DNA of 64,000 nt, taken from positions 124,001 to 188,000 of the forward strand of contig NW_025892539.1 in the NCBI RefSeq assembly GCF_002878395.1. Direction: 5' to 3'. The translations under genes were made by a program, and so were the position numbers. Below are positions 12,491 to 25,399 of the stretch, in pieces; position 1 is the stretch's first letter, and each line of letters opens with the position of its first letter. The notes under the pieces are model-generated. The model worked only from the letters and a program-made list of their open reading frames with translations, made no database searches and was not told the origin of the DNA. The stretch is from Capsicum annuum (taxonomy: Eukaryota > Streptophyta > Magnoliopsida > Solanales > Solanaceae).

Positions 12491-13720
12491 TTCTTTCAAG
12501 AAAAAAGTTTTCTTTCCACATTTTGTACCAATGATTCATGAGTATGAATATGTATGTATGAGCATGAATTAAGATGATGTGATTAAAATTGGTAAATGTA
12601 CATGTATTTATCATCTCAAGTCATAGGATGCAAGCCTCAATATGGATAATGTTAATCAATCATGCCCTTATACCACACTTCTCTTTCATTTTATTTACTT
12701 TATATATCATGTTCATAAAAGAAATCTACCTCTCGTTAATAAGGAACAAAAAGTCCTTAAAACAATATATGAATTAATAATTTCAATTCTCACGCCATTC
12801 AACAACATAAACCCAATTAGGCATCACAATATTAATAAGCTTTATTAAGTACTAGACCCCATGAATTCATTCATCTAATAACATGCTTTAAATGATAAGT
12901 CCCCATTTCAAGTTGAGTCTGGAGAAGAGTAAGTAATAACCTATCTCGATGCTAAAATATAAGCCACCAATAGAAACAGAATATTATTCCCCTTTAGAAT
13001 AGTCTCCAAACAGTCCTAATCTATTATAAACATATTTATATGTGATTATGGATCCAGTGATACCTATATTGTCATATTAAAGTTCAGGTCAAACTTAAGT
13101 CAAAAATTCAATCCTCAAAATCAACTGATAATCACTTTACCCATAAGATAAGGAATTAAAATATGAAATTTCATCAAAGACGACTCTCAAATCAGACTCA
13201 GATCACTAGTTTTTACTCTATTAAGTTTTGGTAAAAAAGTTCAAAAAAAATCTATTTTAAATAAAAAATTAATAGGTGAAACTAGTAAGGAATCATTCAG
13301 GAATTACCAAAATGAAAGTTAGAAATTACCTCTACGAAGAATATTTGAAAAAACATCAAAATTTACCTTATTTGGGTGTCTAAAACTCTCAACAATTGAA
13401 ATAAAGATTATGTTTAGGTCCTTCTTCGCAAAAGCAACATCCCGTCATAAACACCTTCCCAATCCAACCCAACATATTGCCATTGCAAAGGCTAAGCTTG
13501 AACCTACCCAGTTCACCTACTATTCATAAGTACAATAACATAAATAATCTTCTATTAACATGGAAATCCTCATGTGAAACGAAGATGAATTAATGCACTT
13601 GTAGTTAGCAATTAATAGAGCAACCTAAAGCTTAGAATCTTCCCCCTGAACTCATTCAGAATCCCTTAAGAATATGAATAGAGTAGATCAGTTATAAAAT
13701 ATACTCCAGACCTATATGTA
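12491..13720 (-). repeat. LTR fragment, probably minus-strand chromovirus
   Basis: This stretch is noncoding. The part 13090-13510 reads on the minus strand like the U5/leader and promoter side of a gypsy LTR, including a GC-richer word block (TTCGCAAAAGC, CCCGTCATAAACACC) at 13425-13510. It ends where the full-length element begins at 13721. Its continuation on the far side would be at 22993, but I could not confirm that. Confidence 0.35.
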
Positions 13721-15789
13721 TGACACGAACTGTACTAGGGCCTAGTTGTGTTAGGTGCCTCAAGCCTAATCGAGACCGGAGACCACCCCCAATACCTAAA
13801 TATAACCGCCCTACACCCTATGTCAGATGAATTTTGATTATATATAACATAACAGAATGGAACAATCATAAATCAAATACAGTCAAGCGGAGGCAGACCC
13901 AATACCAATGTCAATGCAAAGGATGATACCAATACCGATACCACCCATGCAAATCCAAAGTAGGCTTACAAAGCCTCTATCCAAAGTCAAAATAATATCT
14001 AACCAGGACATACCCCCAACCGTAGGCATATACAAAAGTCTATGAAATAATAAAAGTATGTAGAGAAGTCTATAACATGAAATTGAGCTTTTTGGAATAT
14101 GGAAGCTCACCACTTCAATTCGACACAAAGTTGTCCCTGAATCCAATCACTGAGCAAGAGGAGTAGTATCACCGGTTCATGCATCGCATGGGGATACAAT
14201 GCCCAAATATGGGTTAGAGGGTGAACACTACCATAAACTCATGATTAAGGATAAAATAATTCTAACGGGTACCTTTAACCTAGGTTTGTGTAGCTTTACC
14301 ATCATAATCCACCCATGGGCTATATAGGTCCAATGTTACCCTATGAACGGTCCCCAATACATGTAGCTGCACGAAATAGAGATATCATAGGGGTCAGGGA
14401 TTCCCATGTACCCTTCTCCCTTTATGATATATATATACAAGTATAACATAGTCGATTCCCAGCTACCCCACAAGTATAAGGTCACTATGAAAAACCCTCA
14501 TGTCGGCAAACATGAGTTTCCACTGTCCATCCATCGAACTCATACCTTCACGATAAGCTATCACAACCTGCTATTATTGCCTAATTACAACCATTAGCAC
14601 ATAACCAAACTACAAATTCCATATGATAATTAACAATTCATTATGTAGTGGTATCGTCATAACAACTATATTTTGCAAGAAATGTCATTTGCCAACACTT
14701 AGGGGATTCCCATGTACCCCACATGATTTCCAACTAAACCAATACCATAGACACCAAGACCTTTCCAAATCGTTTAATTAAATCAAACCATTTAGGGTTC
14801 CATTACCATATTATGCAATGCAAGGTTTTCAATTAAAGTCAAACTATGTGATAAAAACATTTTCATTGGCATTTTAACAAACATGTTCAGGGCATACATT
14901 TTCCAAAACCAAGAATCAAGAACCAATTGACCATTCCCATGAAATGATATATTCAATTCCACTATTGTAACACAAAAACCATAAGAAATCAACAGAAAAT
15001 AATATTAATCCATTAACAACCAAAACCTCTATATAAATTCAAATCCATATAATACCCACAATTAAATCAATAAAACCATTCATTGAAACATGAATTTAGT
15101 TTAACTAATTATGAGAGAGGAGTAACATGCCTTATATATCAAAGAGAATGGAGAGAAACCACTCTTTAGAGCCTTAATTGACCACCTTGATGGAAACTCT
15201 AGCATCTTCTTATCCCAAGAGCTGAAGAGAGATTAAAGAGAGTTTAACATGTTTTTGATTGACAATAATTAGCTAAAAGAAGTCCCAAAAATATTTTTAA
15301 GTCATGGGGCCAAAAAGGGTTTAAAGGAGATATATCCAAAATGCCCCAAACTTTAAACTATAAAAATCACCGATGAAGTTTTTGACTCTTCCCTTGACTC
15401 GTACACAAAATATACGAGTGGTAGCCACCACTTGTATACTAGACAGAATGTTTGGACATCACACATAGTCCATCATACAAGTCTCCTTACCTAAGTTGTA
15501 CCTTCATCATTAGATAAGTAACTTAGAACCATACCTTAGGTAGCCTACCAAGGGAATGACTCACTGATCAACATATAAGTGGCTTTCCTCACTTGTACCA
15601 TCTCCACACAACTCATATGGTACATATTTGTATCTTTGATATTAACCAACGAAAACCACACTGATTAACATATGACCAAGACCCCTAAATCATACCTATA
15701 TCATACGACTAGTAAGACTAAGTCATATGATATCCAGAGTGTTTGAAAACTTAAGAAATTTCTAAGGGTCCAAATGACAAGGTGTTTTA
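13721..15789 (-). repeat. 3' LTR of the full-length chromovirus
   Basis: It pairs with 20859-22992. Matching stretches include ACTAGGGCCTAG at the U5 end, the block with CTTACAAAGCCTCTATCC (13966), the phrase TTAGGGTTCCATTA (14791), the leader with ACATGCCTTATATA (15126) and the end AAGAAATTTCTAAGGGTCC. The terminal dinucleotides are TG on the left and a decayed TA for CA on the right. Words of the ACGAGTGG/CACTTGTA type lie at 15400-15600, upstream of the transcribed part. Confidence 0.8.
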
Positions 15790-15815
15790 ATTTTCTACCA
15801 TTTGGAACATTCATA
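15790..15815 (-). other. Polypurine-tract region
   Basis: On the minus strand the bases just before the 3' LTR read GAATGTTCCAAATGGTAGAAAA. This is a decayed form of the purine-rich tract that precedes LTRs of this family; similar text lies before the LTRs at 43849 and 62686. Confidence 0.5.
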
Positions 15816-15999
15816 CTCAAATAATGTGACAAGGCATGACTAGCACTATTTACACCCTACCATCTCGACTCTAACCTTTAACAATGTTAGAAAACAAAGA
15901 TGCAAGGAAGTTAATTATTCCTTCTACAAAGTTTGTAAACAAAAGTATGATGAAGAACATATCTTCCTCATGAATTTTTAAAACAGAAAATAGGAATGG

Positions 16000-17180
16000 A
16001 TACTTGGACTTCATGTCCTCTTCGGCTTCCTAAGTAGCCTCCCCGACCTTGTGGTTCCTCCATAGAACTTTGACCAAAGCTATATCCTTGGTCCACAAAT
16101 GACAAACCTGTCAATCCAAGATCTCAATTGAGACCTCTTCATATGATAGGGAATCTGAAATACTAGTATCCTTGATATGAACAATTTAAGAGGAATCACC
16201 TATACACTTCCTCAACATAGAAATATGAAATACCGAATGATTGGAGCGCAAACTGAAAGGAAACTCCAACTCATAATCAACCTTACCAACCCTTCTCAAG
16301 AACAAGTAAGGACCAACATACCGAGGACTAAGCTTGCCTTTTTTACCAAACCATATCTCTTCCTTCATGGGAGATACCTTAAAGAACACCCTATTCCAAA
16401 CCTTAAACTCTAACTCTCTTCCTCTCTCACATCCACATAGGACTTTTTTGACTTTTGGAAGCCTTAAGTATATCCCAAATCACCTTCATCTTATCCATGA
16501 CTTGGTGAACTAAATTTAGGCTAAACATCTCCGCCTCACCAACATCAAACTACCTAATAGGAGACCTACACCTCCTATCATACAATGCTTCAAGAAGAGT
16601 CATCCTAATGCTAGAGTGGTAGCTATTATTATAAGCAAACTCCATAAGAGGCAAATGCTCAACCCAACTACCACCATAATCAATCACAAAATCACAAAGC
16701 ATGTCCTCTAACGTCTTAGTGGTCCTTTCTGCTTGCGCATCCAACTGTGGGTGGAAAATTGTACTAAGACTCACCTTGGTCCTTAAACCTTTCTAAAATA
16801 ACCGCTAAAGGTGAGATGTAAATTAGGTACCATGATATGAGATGATAGAAATTTGTACCATATGCAGCTTCACAATCTCATAAACATACAACCTTGCCTA
16901 ATCCTCAGCCAAGAAGTTAGTCCTTACTGGCAAGAAGTGAGCAGACTTTGTCATCCTATCTATGATTAACCAAACTGAGTCACACTAATTCCGAGACTGA
17001 GGAAGACTAATAATGAAATACATGTTGATCACTTCCCACTTTCACTCTGGCAACTCAATTTCTAGATACAATCCTCCGGGCCTCATATGCTCCACTTTCA
17101 CTTGTTGATATACTATGCACTTAGCCATAAATGCATCACGTTCCTCATCATATTGTTCCACTAATATATCTCCTTAAGGT
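16000..17180 (-). pseudogene. Integrase remnant of the full-length chromovirus
   Basis: This would insert the cDNA into chromatin. Read downward from 17180, there is a zinc-domain end (CIVYQQVK, where the second Cys of the usual CxxC is Tyr), a core with WLIIDRMTKSAHFLPV, then AYNNSYHSS and EALYDRRCRSP (16550-16774), and the GPY/F region (16186-16389). The tail near 16000-16190 still suggests ILD and VKVLWRNH. Two catalytic-core Asp positions read as Tyr: NMYF (codon 17018-17020) and ISYHGT (codon 16835-16837). No chromodomain could be read. Several frames are needed, so no product is expected. Confidence 0.8.
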
Positions 17181-17689
17181 CATGAAATTTTTTTATAAAA
17201 CTAGGATGAATGAATAAAGAAACTCATGCACCTTAGTCAAGATCCTCCCTCGCAAACCATCAATGTCAGGAACACATAACCTCCCTATCGAAAGGTACCA
17301 TCACTACTAATCTCAAAGTCCATCACTTTCTACCCACCAAAATCACCCTTGATTCTCATCAAGATAGGATCTAACACTTGTTTCTCCCTAATTTCATCAC
17401 CCAAAGACGACTACATAATTTTTTGAATGAATACACCACCATCCTTACAGTCCAAGAGGTGTCTTCCAAGGTTAGCCAAATGGTGAATATCTTTCACCAA
17501 ATCCTTCTTCTCTTTATCCACTTGAGATAAACTCCACATGGATAACCTACTAAGGGCATCAACAACCATATTAGCTAAGAGCATTAGAAACCATATTAGC
17601 TTGACCTAGATGATAGTAAAGACTCATGTCATAATTTATGAGAAACTCGAGCCATCTCCTTTGACTGAGGTTAAACTCTTTTTGAGTAA

Positions 17690-18850
17690 ATACATACTAC
17701 AGGCTTTTGTGATTAGTAAAGATGTCCATATGCACTTCATATAAATTTTGATGCCAGATTTTCAATGCAAGCACCATAAATAGCAATTCCAAATCATGAG
17801 TTGGATAATTACTCTCACGCACCTTCAACCGCCTGGAAGCATAAGCTACTACCTTGCCATGCTGCATCAGAACACAACCAAGTCTCACATGGGATGCATC
17901 ATAGTAGACCACAAACTCTTTCGTGCCTATAGGAAAAGTCAAAACCATAGCCGAAGTTAGCTTATCCTTCAGCTTCTCGAAACTACCCTCACAAGAATTA
18001 GACTACAAGAACTTTACCTCCTTATTAGTCAACTTAGTCAACAGGGAAACTATGGAACAAAAACTATCAACAAACCTACTATAATAACTGGATAAACCCT
18101 AGAAGCTCTAAATATCAGTTTGATTCTTAGGTCTAGGCCATCTGTTAACCACTACAACCTTTTGTAGATCCATCCTGATCTCTTCACTAGAAATTATATG
18201 ACCTAAAAAAGTGACAACTTTCAACCAGAATTGACATTTCAAAAATTTCACATACAACTGCTTCTCCCTTAAAGTCTGCAACACTACACGGAGGCAATTG
18301 GCATGATCCACCTCACTCTTAGAATATACCAAAATATCATCTATGAACAAAATGATGAACAAGTCTAAAAACTAATGTAAGACCTTATTCATCAAATCCA
18401 TAAATGTCGTTGAGGCATTGGTCAACACAAAAGACATAACAACAACTCAAAGTGACCATAACAGATACAGAAATCTCTCTTATAGATATCCATCTCCCTA
18501 ATATTTTATTGATGATACCCAAAATTAAATATCAATTGATGAGAAAAACTTATTACCTAGCAACTGATCAAACAAATAATCTATTCTCAAAAGAGGATAC
18601 TTTTTCTTTTCCATTACCTTATTCAAATGCAGGTAATCAATACACATTCAAAGGGAAGCATCCTTTTATGCATGAATAACATCGATGCATCCAACGGGGA
18701 CATACTACAATGGATGAACCCCTTATCTAAAAGATTCTTTAATTGCTCCTTACACACCTTCAGCTCAGCCAGATCCATTCTATACGGAGGAATAGAAATT
18801 GGATGAGTATTCAAAACAAGATCAATCCCAAACTCAATTTTCATATTTGG
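17690..18850 (-). pseudogene. Reverse transcriptase and RNase H remnant of the full-length chromovirus
   Basis: RT: the fingers region is at 18623-18844 ([34 protein letters not shown]). The palm is at 18108-18362 with the catalytic box FIDDILVYS intact, followed by FLKCQFWLKVVTFLGHI. RNase H lies at 17697-17948: [27 protein letters not shown] keeps the first Asp, but FTNHKSL has Asn (codon 17712-17714) where the family has Asp. The segment between the two RT pieces (18363-18622) is out of frame, and motif A could not be read. Stops and frame changes separate all three pieces. Confidence 0.85.
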
Positions 18851-18927
18851 AGGAACACCAAGAAGGTCATCAGGTAAGATCTAGGAAAATTCATTCACCA
18901 TCGGATAGATTGCAAAGAACAACCCTC

Positions 18928-19524
18928 CTAGTTAGAATCTTTAACCTGGACTAGATAATAAAGACGCCCCTTAGAGATCAACGTTTGAGCTCTAAGATAT
19001 GATATAAACCTCTCCTTAAGAAATAGGGAGACACCCTTCCACTCAATAGACAACTCATTAGGGGATTTAAAGACGACCTTATAGGTCTGACAGTCTAAGG
19101 ATACATAACATGAATGCAACTAGTATATCCCCAATATGATATCAAAATCCACCATATCTAATTCAAACAGATCCATCACAGTTTCCTTATTACAAATAAG
19201 TACCACACACACCCTATAGACTCTCCTATCAATAACAAAGTCACCTATGGGAATAGAAAAATGGTCCAAAACACACTTTGGACCAAAATTGATATGCATA
19301 ACGACAAATGGGGTCACATAAAAAAGAGTGGACCCTTGATAAAGTAAACAGTACAGATCATAAGAAAAAAGCTTCAACATACTAGTCATGACATCATGTG
19401 ATCCCTCAGACTCCCTAATGTCAGAACTAGATGGTATAATATTTGGTGCCACAGCTAAAGAAAATGCAATAGGAACCTTGTTTACCTCAAAGGCAACCTT
19501 AACAACATGATAGTTTCTAAGCAT
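18928..19524 (-). pseudogene. Aspartic protease remnant of the full-length chromovirus
   Basis: The open frames 19120-19524 and 18928-19119 are one protein split by a single stop. The order is a serine-rich linker, the active-site loop, then the conserved tail FELDMVDFDIILGIY, HSCYVSLDCQTYKVVF, ISYLRAQTLISKG. The catalytic loop reads LLYQGSTLFYVTP, so the active-site Asp is Tyr (codon 19339-19341). The enzyme would be dead even without the stops. The protein is fused downstream of the gag zinc knuckle, as is normal in this family. Confidence 0.85.
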
Positions 19525-20640
19525 ATAGCCTAGTTGACGATAGCTGAAGCACCTGTCCCTTTTCTCATCATAGAAACCTCAATACAAGTGATCATAAAAT
19601 CTATAAAGAGGATATGATGAAGCTCACTGAGCCCCACTAGATTGAGATTAAGTACCCTGTGCCCTAAATTTGTCTCCACCATAGAAAGATCTATCACCTG
19701 ATGGCTTTGGGTATGGAGCACTAGTTGTTGAATAAGACGTCAAATTTCCCCACTTTTTTTGTGCCACTTACCACTATCCCTACCACTTTGTTGTTGGCCA
19801 CCACCCAATTTAGAGAATCTAAACTTCTTTCACTACTACTCTCCCAACTCAGCCTTCCTTTTTTTCCTCTACCTTCTACATATACACAACCAACTTAGAG
19901 ATATCCATGTCCTTAATTAACAAGGCAGCCTTACTCTCAAGGTCAACTCATGAGACAATCCAAATCAAACTTTCTCATCCGAGCCCTTATAATAGAAACC
20001 AACTCCAAACATACCTCGATAACTAGTAATACTTCAAGGCATACTCCTTGACTAACATCTTACCCTATATTCGATTAAAAAAATCTTCCTCTTTGACTTC
20101 CCTTGACTCCTTAGGAAAGACGTAGTCCAAGAAAGCATTGGAGAAATCCTCCCAGAGTGATGACTTAGCACTATCACCCCATGATTGTTCCTATTCCTAG
20201 TACCATTGGTACACCATATCTTTTAGCTGATAAGCTGTAAAATCCACGCCTTCCATATTCACGGCATACATAACTCCGAAAATATTTTCCATTTCATATA
20301 GAAAACCTTGAGGATTCTCCTCCACCTTAACACCCATAAAGGTTGGAAGGTTCAACCTGATGAACTTGCCAACGCTTGTGGCCTTAGAAGAATGAGTAAT
20401 AGGAACACCACATTAAGACTGAGTAGCTACCAATTTTGCAAACATATGAATGGACTAAAAAAACTCAATGTTCATCATATTATCCTAAGGAGGTAGAGAC
20501 AGACTAGAGGGAATCGATGGAATACTAGAACAATCCAGAATTAGACCCCTAGACTGAGTATGGATCCCTTGAGTAGGACATGCCCTATCCACATTTTCCC
20601 CAGTTGGAACAGTGGAGTTTCTGTGAATGTTAGATCATTA
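19505..20640 (-). pseudogene. Gag remnant with mutated zinc knuckle
   Basis: The capsid-like core is readable at 20175-19930: WEDFSNAFLDYVFPKE, then KMLVKEYALKYY. This matches the retrotransposon gag domain that packages the RNA. The zinc knuckle lies at 19551-19510 and reads CFSYRQLGYMLRNY. In a CX2CX4HX4C knuckle three of the four metal ligands have become Tyr. The N-terminal part (20200-20640) is too broken to read. Its start codon was not identified. Confidence 0.75.
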
Positions 20641-20844
20641 AGGCATGATCAACAAAGTGAACAAACAAGAATTAGAATAGAATTTATGACATAGACTCTA
20701 TATAATAAATATAGAACACAAGAAAGAGAAACATTCCTAAATGCCTTGTAGCCTCTACCTTATGAGTATAGTGCGCTACACACCCTTAAAAAAAACTCTA
20801 CTCAACATGATTTTATGGACTCCTAAGTGACCATGAACCTAGGA

Positions 20845-20858
20845 CTCTAATAAAAATA
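20845..20858 (-). other. Degenerate primer-binding site (initiator tRNA-Met type)
   Basis: Directly inside the 5' LTR end, the minus strand reads TTTTATTAGAGTCCTAGG. About 8 of the 12 positions of TGGTATCAGAGC are kept. The location next to the LTR end (20859) supports the call. Confidence 0.5.
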
Positions 20859-22992
20859 TGACATGACCTGGACTAGGGCCTAGTCTTGTCAGCTGCCTTA
20901 AGCCCAACTGGGACAGGAGCCACACCAATTCCCAACGATAATTGCCCTACACCCTATGCCAAATGAATTCCAAATATATACAACATAACAAGATGGAAAA
21001 ATCATAAACCAAATATAGTCAAGTGGTGTCAGTCCCAATACCTATACAAATGTCAAGGCAGACACCAATATCGACACAGCCTATGCCAACCCAAAGTAGT
21101 CTCACAAAGCCTCTATCCGAAGTTAAAATAACATCAGGTTGGAATAATTCCCCAACTATATCCATAAACCAAAGTCTAATAAATAACAAAAATATGAAGA
21201 GAAGTCCATAACGTGAAATGGAGACTTTTAGAGTATGAAAGCTAACCACTTTAATCAGACACACAGATATCCCCGAATTTAATCACTAAGTAAGAGGAGT
21301 AGTATTATTAATTCCTACAATACGTAGGGATATAGCGCCCGATGATAGGCTAGTGGGTTAATGCTAGCATGTACTCATGAGTAAGGGTAAAATAATGCTA
21401 ATGTCTAAAACCAATTAAATAACCATATGCAATCACATCCATATATATATAATTGATGCAGGGAAAGGGAACCAGGTTTATAATGAATTTAAAATACTTA
21501 ACTTGTATTTGTGTAGCTTTACTGTCATAATCCATCCACTGACTATATGGGTTCAGTGTTTCCCCTGAATGGGCCCAAGTGTATGTAGGTGCACGAATCA
21601 AAGATATCACAGGGGCTGGAGATTCCCATGTATGCTTTGACATCCATGATATATATATAATAGTATAACTTAGGGGATTACCATGTACCCCACAAGTATA
21701 AGGTCATCAGGACCAACCCTCAGGTCGGTAACCATGAGTTTCCATTGTCCGTCCATCAGATTCAGAACCTTCACGATAATTTATCAGAACCCGCTATTAT
21801 TGTTGAATTAAAACCATTAGAACTTGACCAAACCACCCATTCCATCTGTTAATTACCAAGGCATTATGTAGTGGTATCATCATACTAACTATAGCAAGTA
21901 AGCAATGTCATTAGCCAACACATAGAGAATTTCCATGTATCCTACATGATTTCTAATTCAACAAACGCCATGGCCACTAAAGCCTTTCCAAATTATTTAA
22001 TTTAATTAAACCATTTAGGGTTCCATTAGCATATTATGCAATTCAAGGTTTTCAATCGAAGTGAATCTATGGGACAAAAACATTCTCATTTGTATTTTAT
22101 CAAACATGTTTAGGGCACATAGTGTCCAAAACCAAAACCAAGAACCAATTGACCATTCCCGTGAAACCATATGTTCAATTCCACAATTGTAACATGAAAA
22201 TCATATGAAAAACATGGCAAACAATATTCATCCATTAACAACCAAAAACCCCACAATAAAATTCAAAACCAAATAATACCCATAATTAACTCATGAAAAC
22301 CATTCATTAAAACATAAATTTTGTTAAACTAACAATGATGGAGTAGAAACATGCCTTATATACCAAAAAGTATGGAGAGAAACCACACTTGAGAGACTTA
22401 ATTAACCACCTTGAAGGAAACTTTATCCTTTTCTTATCCCAAAAGCTTGAGAGAGATTTGAGAGTGTTTAAAGTATTTTTTTTATTGAGAATAATAGGGT
22501 AAATAAAGTCCCAAAATTGTTTTAAGTCATGGGGACAAAAGGGGTTTTGAGGAGGAATGTACGGCATACCCCCCAACTTTAAATTGTAAAAATCACCACA
22601 GGAGGGTACGACTCCCTCCTTGACTCATACACACAACATATGAGTGGTACTTACTATTCATACCCTAGGCAGAATGTTTGGACATCACACATTGTCCACT
22701 ATACAACTCCCCATACATAGTCATACCTTTATCATACGATAAGTACCTTAGAATCGTACCCTAGACACTGATCAATATACGAGTGGCTTTCCTCACTTGT
22801 ACCATCTCCATATGACTCATATGGTGCCTATCTATATCTTGGATAGAAACCAACCAAAACTACACTAAGTAACTTATGACTAATACCCTTAAACCGTATG
22901 CACATGATACGACTATAATGTTAATTTTTATGATGTCTAGAGATTTTGAAAATTCAAGAAATTTCTATGGGTCCAAAAGCCAAGGGGTTTCA
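20859..22992 (-). repeat. 5' LTR of the full-length chromovirus
   Basis: It begins with TG at 20859 and ends with CA at 22992. It aligns along its whole length with 13721-15789. U3 words of the ATATGAGTGG/ACTTGTACCA type lie at 22620-22830 upstream of the transcribed leader, which contains ACATGCCTTATATA at 22350. Divergence from the 3' LTR is clearly visible by eye. Confidence 0.8.
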
Positions 22993-23349
22993 TGGAATTA
23001 GTGAATCACCATTCTAAGATATCGTTTAAATAAAATGTGACTAAAATCAACCCAAATATACATTCAACAAAATAATTAAAAAATAATACATAGTGGAACA
23101 AACCCTCTACCCAGGCCAAAATCATCTTTCAAAATTAGTAGAACTACAAAAGCACACATCCAACCTCTCCAGTCCAATGCTTGATTTGGAAAAATCTTTT
23201 TACATCTTAAAACTTCAAAACTTAAAAACTCATTCAGAAGTCATTCGATCACCTCAAAAATCAACTAGCATATCCCCATATGTTATAAATTCTAAATCAA
23301 AGCTATAGAGGGTGTCAGTTAGGGAAGGATTTGAAAATTAAAAAAACAA
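22993..23349. other. Unassigned AT-rich stretch
   Basis: No coding, RNA or repeat signal that I can support. The open frame at 23093-23308 has no recognisable features. This is probably old transposon sequence flanking the full-length chromovirus. Confidence 0.5.
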
Positions 23350-23835
23350 CCTTGATGATTATTATAGACCCTTTCCAGTACTTTGTATTAGTGTTAATCT
23401 ATGATATTGTTAAGTACATATAGATTTTTATACTCATCTTTTACTTTTATGCACCTTTGAGCGGAGTATGAGTGTCAAGTGATTCTTGTTTCTTGTTGAT
23501 CATTTGAGATTCGTGATAGTTGTGTGGTTGGTCTATAGTACTTGAACCTTCTCTATCCTTTGTTGAAAAAAAAAAGGTGCTAAAAGTAAGAATTCTAAAA
23601 TGTGTTGAAACTTAGTTTTCCTATATCTTAAAGAAGAAAGTAGAGCCTCCATAGAGGCTTACAAAATAAACAAACCACTAAGTATCTAGTTGACCACTAC
23701 TAACATTTATTAAGCAACAACTACTCACTAATAGTACATTAGAAAACTATTGTACCATGACCTGCTAATAGCCCAAGAACATAGGACACTACTAACAAAC
23801 TAAATTTACCATGACATACGTTGAATTAGTCTACA
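23350..23835 (-). repeat. Probable copia 3' LTR
   Basis: On the minus strand a TG (TGTAGAC) at 23835 follows a purine tract (AAAAAGGAGTAT, 23836-23848), the usual junction of a copia internal region with its 3' LTR. About 500 bp is a normal copia LTR length. The far end is a guess. Confidence 0.4.
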
Positions 23836-23848
23836 ATACTCCTTTTTG

Positions 23849-24960
23849 ATTCAAAGTTACATACACCAAAAAAAATCCCTAAAATAGTTAAAAATTTTTG
23901 TTATTAAATACTTCAGGAGTATATCAGCTAATTTTTGGGAGTACTTTAACACTTTAATATTATCTCGTCCTTTTTAACCAAATCACAAATGAAGTGGAAG
24001 TAGACATGAATGTTCTTAGTTATGCTAGGAAGACATGGATTCTTTTTTATGTCAATCAATTCATTGTTCTCACAGTATATCATTGTCGCACGTTGTTACT
24101 AATGTTGATGTTTTGCTAACATTATTCTTATCCAGATAGATTGAACGTAGTTGAAGTGGTTGTAATGTACTCAATTTCAGAGGTTATAAGGTAGTTTTAG
24201 CTTTCTTCTTTGAGATCTAATTTATTACTCCTAACCAAAGAGTAAAAACAGGTATTAAAATGCTTTGTATATTATCAATCAAACATTATCAGTGAACCTA
24301 CCTAATCTGATATTGTAAACCTAAGAGTACTAAGTTCCAAAGTTCGGAGTTGCAGCGATATGATGAAAAACCCATGTTGCGGCTCAAAAATAAACCTTTG
24401 AAGTTTGTTGCATAAATTTGGTAATGACAGCAATAGAGAGTACAATATCAGGGTAAGTGTGGGTTAGGTAAATCATATCTCCGACAAGGCTTCTAAAACA
24501 TCTAGTATAATCTATCTCAACTCCTTCATTAAGCAATAATTTTGCACCAAAATTCATAGGTGTAGATGCAAACTCGCAATTAAGTAAACCGAATTTAATG
24601 AGAATGTCCTTAGCATATTTTCTTTGCAAGAGAAATATTACATCTTTATATTGATGAACTTCAAAGACAATAAAGTCATGTAATAAACCCATATATATCA
24701 TCTTAAACTAATTTATCATTTGAGACTTGAATTCATCCATAAGAGAAAGAAAGAGCTAGAATAAATGATATTATTACCAAAAATGCAAATAATGATTAAA
24801 TTATTACCATTCTTCTTTACAAAGAATGTGGGTTCACTCTCACTTCTCATATATCCTTTTTTTGAAAATACCTATCGATTTTGCTATGCCATTCTTAAGG
24901 GGCTTTCTTCAAACCATTCAATTCCTTTTTTTTATCTTGTAGACCATTATTTCATCAACC
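23849..24960 (-). pseudogene. Ty1/copia reverse transcriptase and RNase H remnant
   Basis: The clearest part is the open frame 24384-24701, with HDFIVFEVHQYKDVIFLLQRKYA, FASTPMN and SLVGDMIYLTHTYPDI. This is the thumb/connection region that follows the YVDD box in copia RT. Upstream, fragments such as VYLAQPSNF and VYKIKK (24900-24990) mark the palm start, but the YVDD box itself is lost among stops. RNase H is only traceable from short pieces (CDND near 24090, QKLADILLK near 23930). Copia order (integrase before RT) is confirmed by the integrase to the right. Confidence 0.8.
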
Positions 24961-25399
24961 TTCTTTATAAAGTTGCTTGGTTGTGCTAAATAGACATCTT
25001 CAATAAGTCTCCAAATAAAAATGTTTACTACACATGAAATTGATAAAATCGCCATTTTTACTATACAACCAATTCTAGAACAAGTCTAACAGTTTCAAAT
25101 CAAGCGATTGGAGAAAATTTTTATTGAAAATAAATACAATATTGTTGAATATATCTTTTTTCCACTCAATGAGCTTTATTCTTTTATAGGCCCCCATCTA
25201 TTTCAAACTTTCTCTTGAACACTCATTTCAAGACAATTGCATTTTTTCCTTCTGGTAATTCATCCATCTCCCTTTTTCCATTCTTCTTGATAGATTTCAG
25301 CGATTCTAGCATCTTTCTCCACCTCTATTATTCTTAAGCTACTTCTCCATAATGTGTAGGATCTGAAATAACAAAACAAAAGTGACAAGTTGTATACAT

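Larger units (their letters stand above)
13721..22992 (-). mobile_element. Full-length chromovirus (Tekay-like Ty3/gypsy), inactive
   Basis: Two LTRs of about 2.07 and 2.13 kb in the same orientation bound an internal region of about 5 kb. On the minus strand it carries, in order, a primer site, gag with zinc knuckle, protease, RT, RNase H, integrase and a polypurine-like tract. The order protease-RT-RH-IN and the integrase C-terminal motif SPMKEEIWFGKKGKLSP place it in Ty3/gypsy. The LTRs differ by many substitutions and small indels, so the insertion is old. No convincing 5-bp target duplication is seen (ATGTA on the left; ATGGA or TGGAA on the right). Every domain has stops or lost catalytic residues. 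Confidence 0.85.

Noticed and set aside
16177..16413. A plus-strand gene
   Set aside because: Antisense shadow of the integrase C-terminus.
13716..22997. Target-site duplication of the full-length chromovirus
   Set aside because: ATGTA on the left against TGGAA or ATGGA on the right; not close enough to claim.
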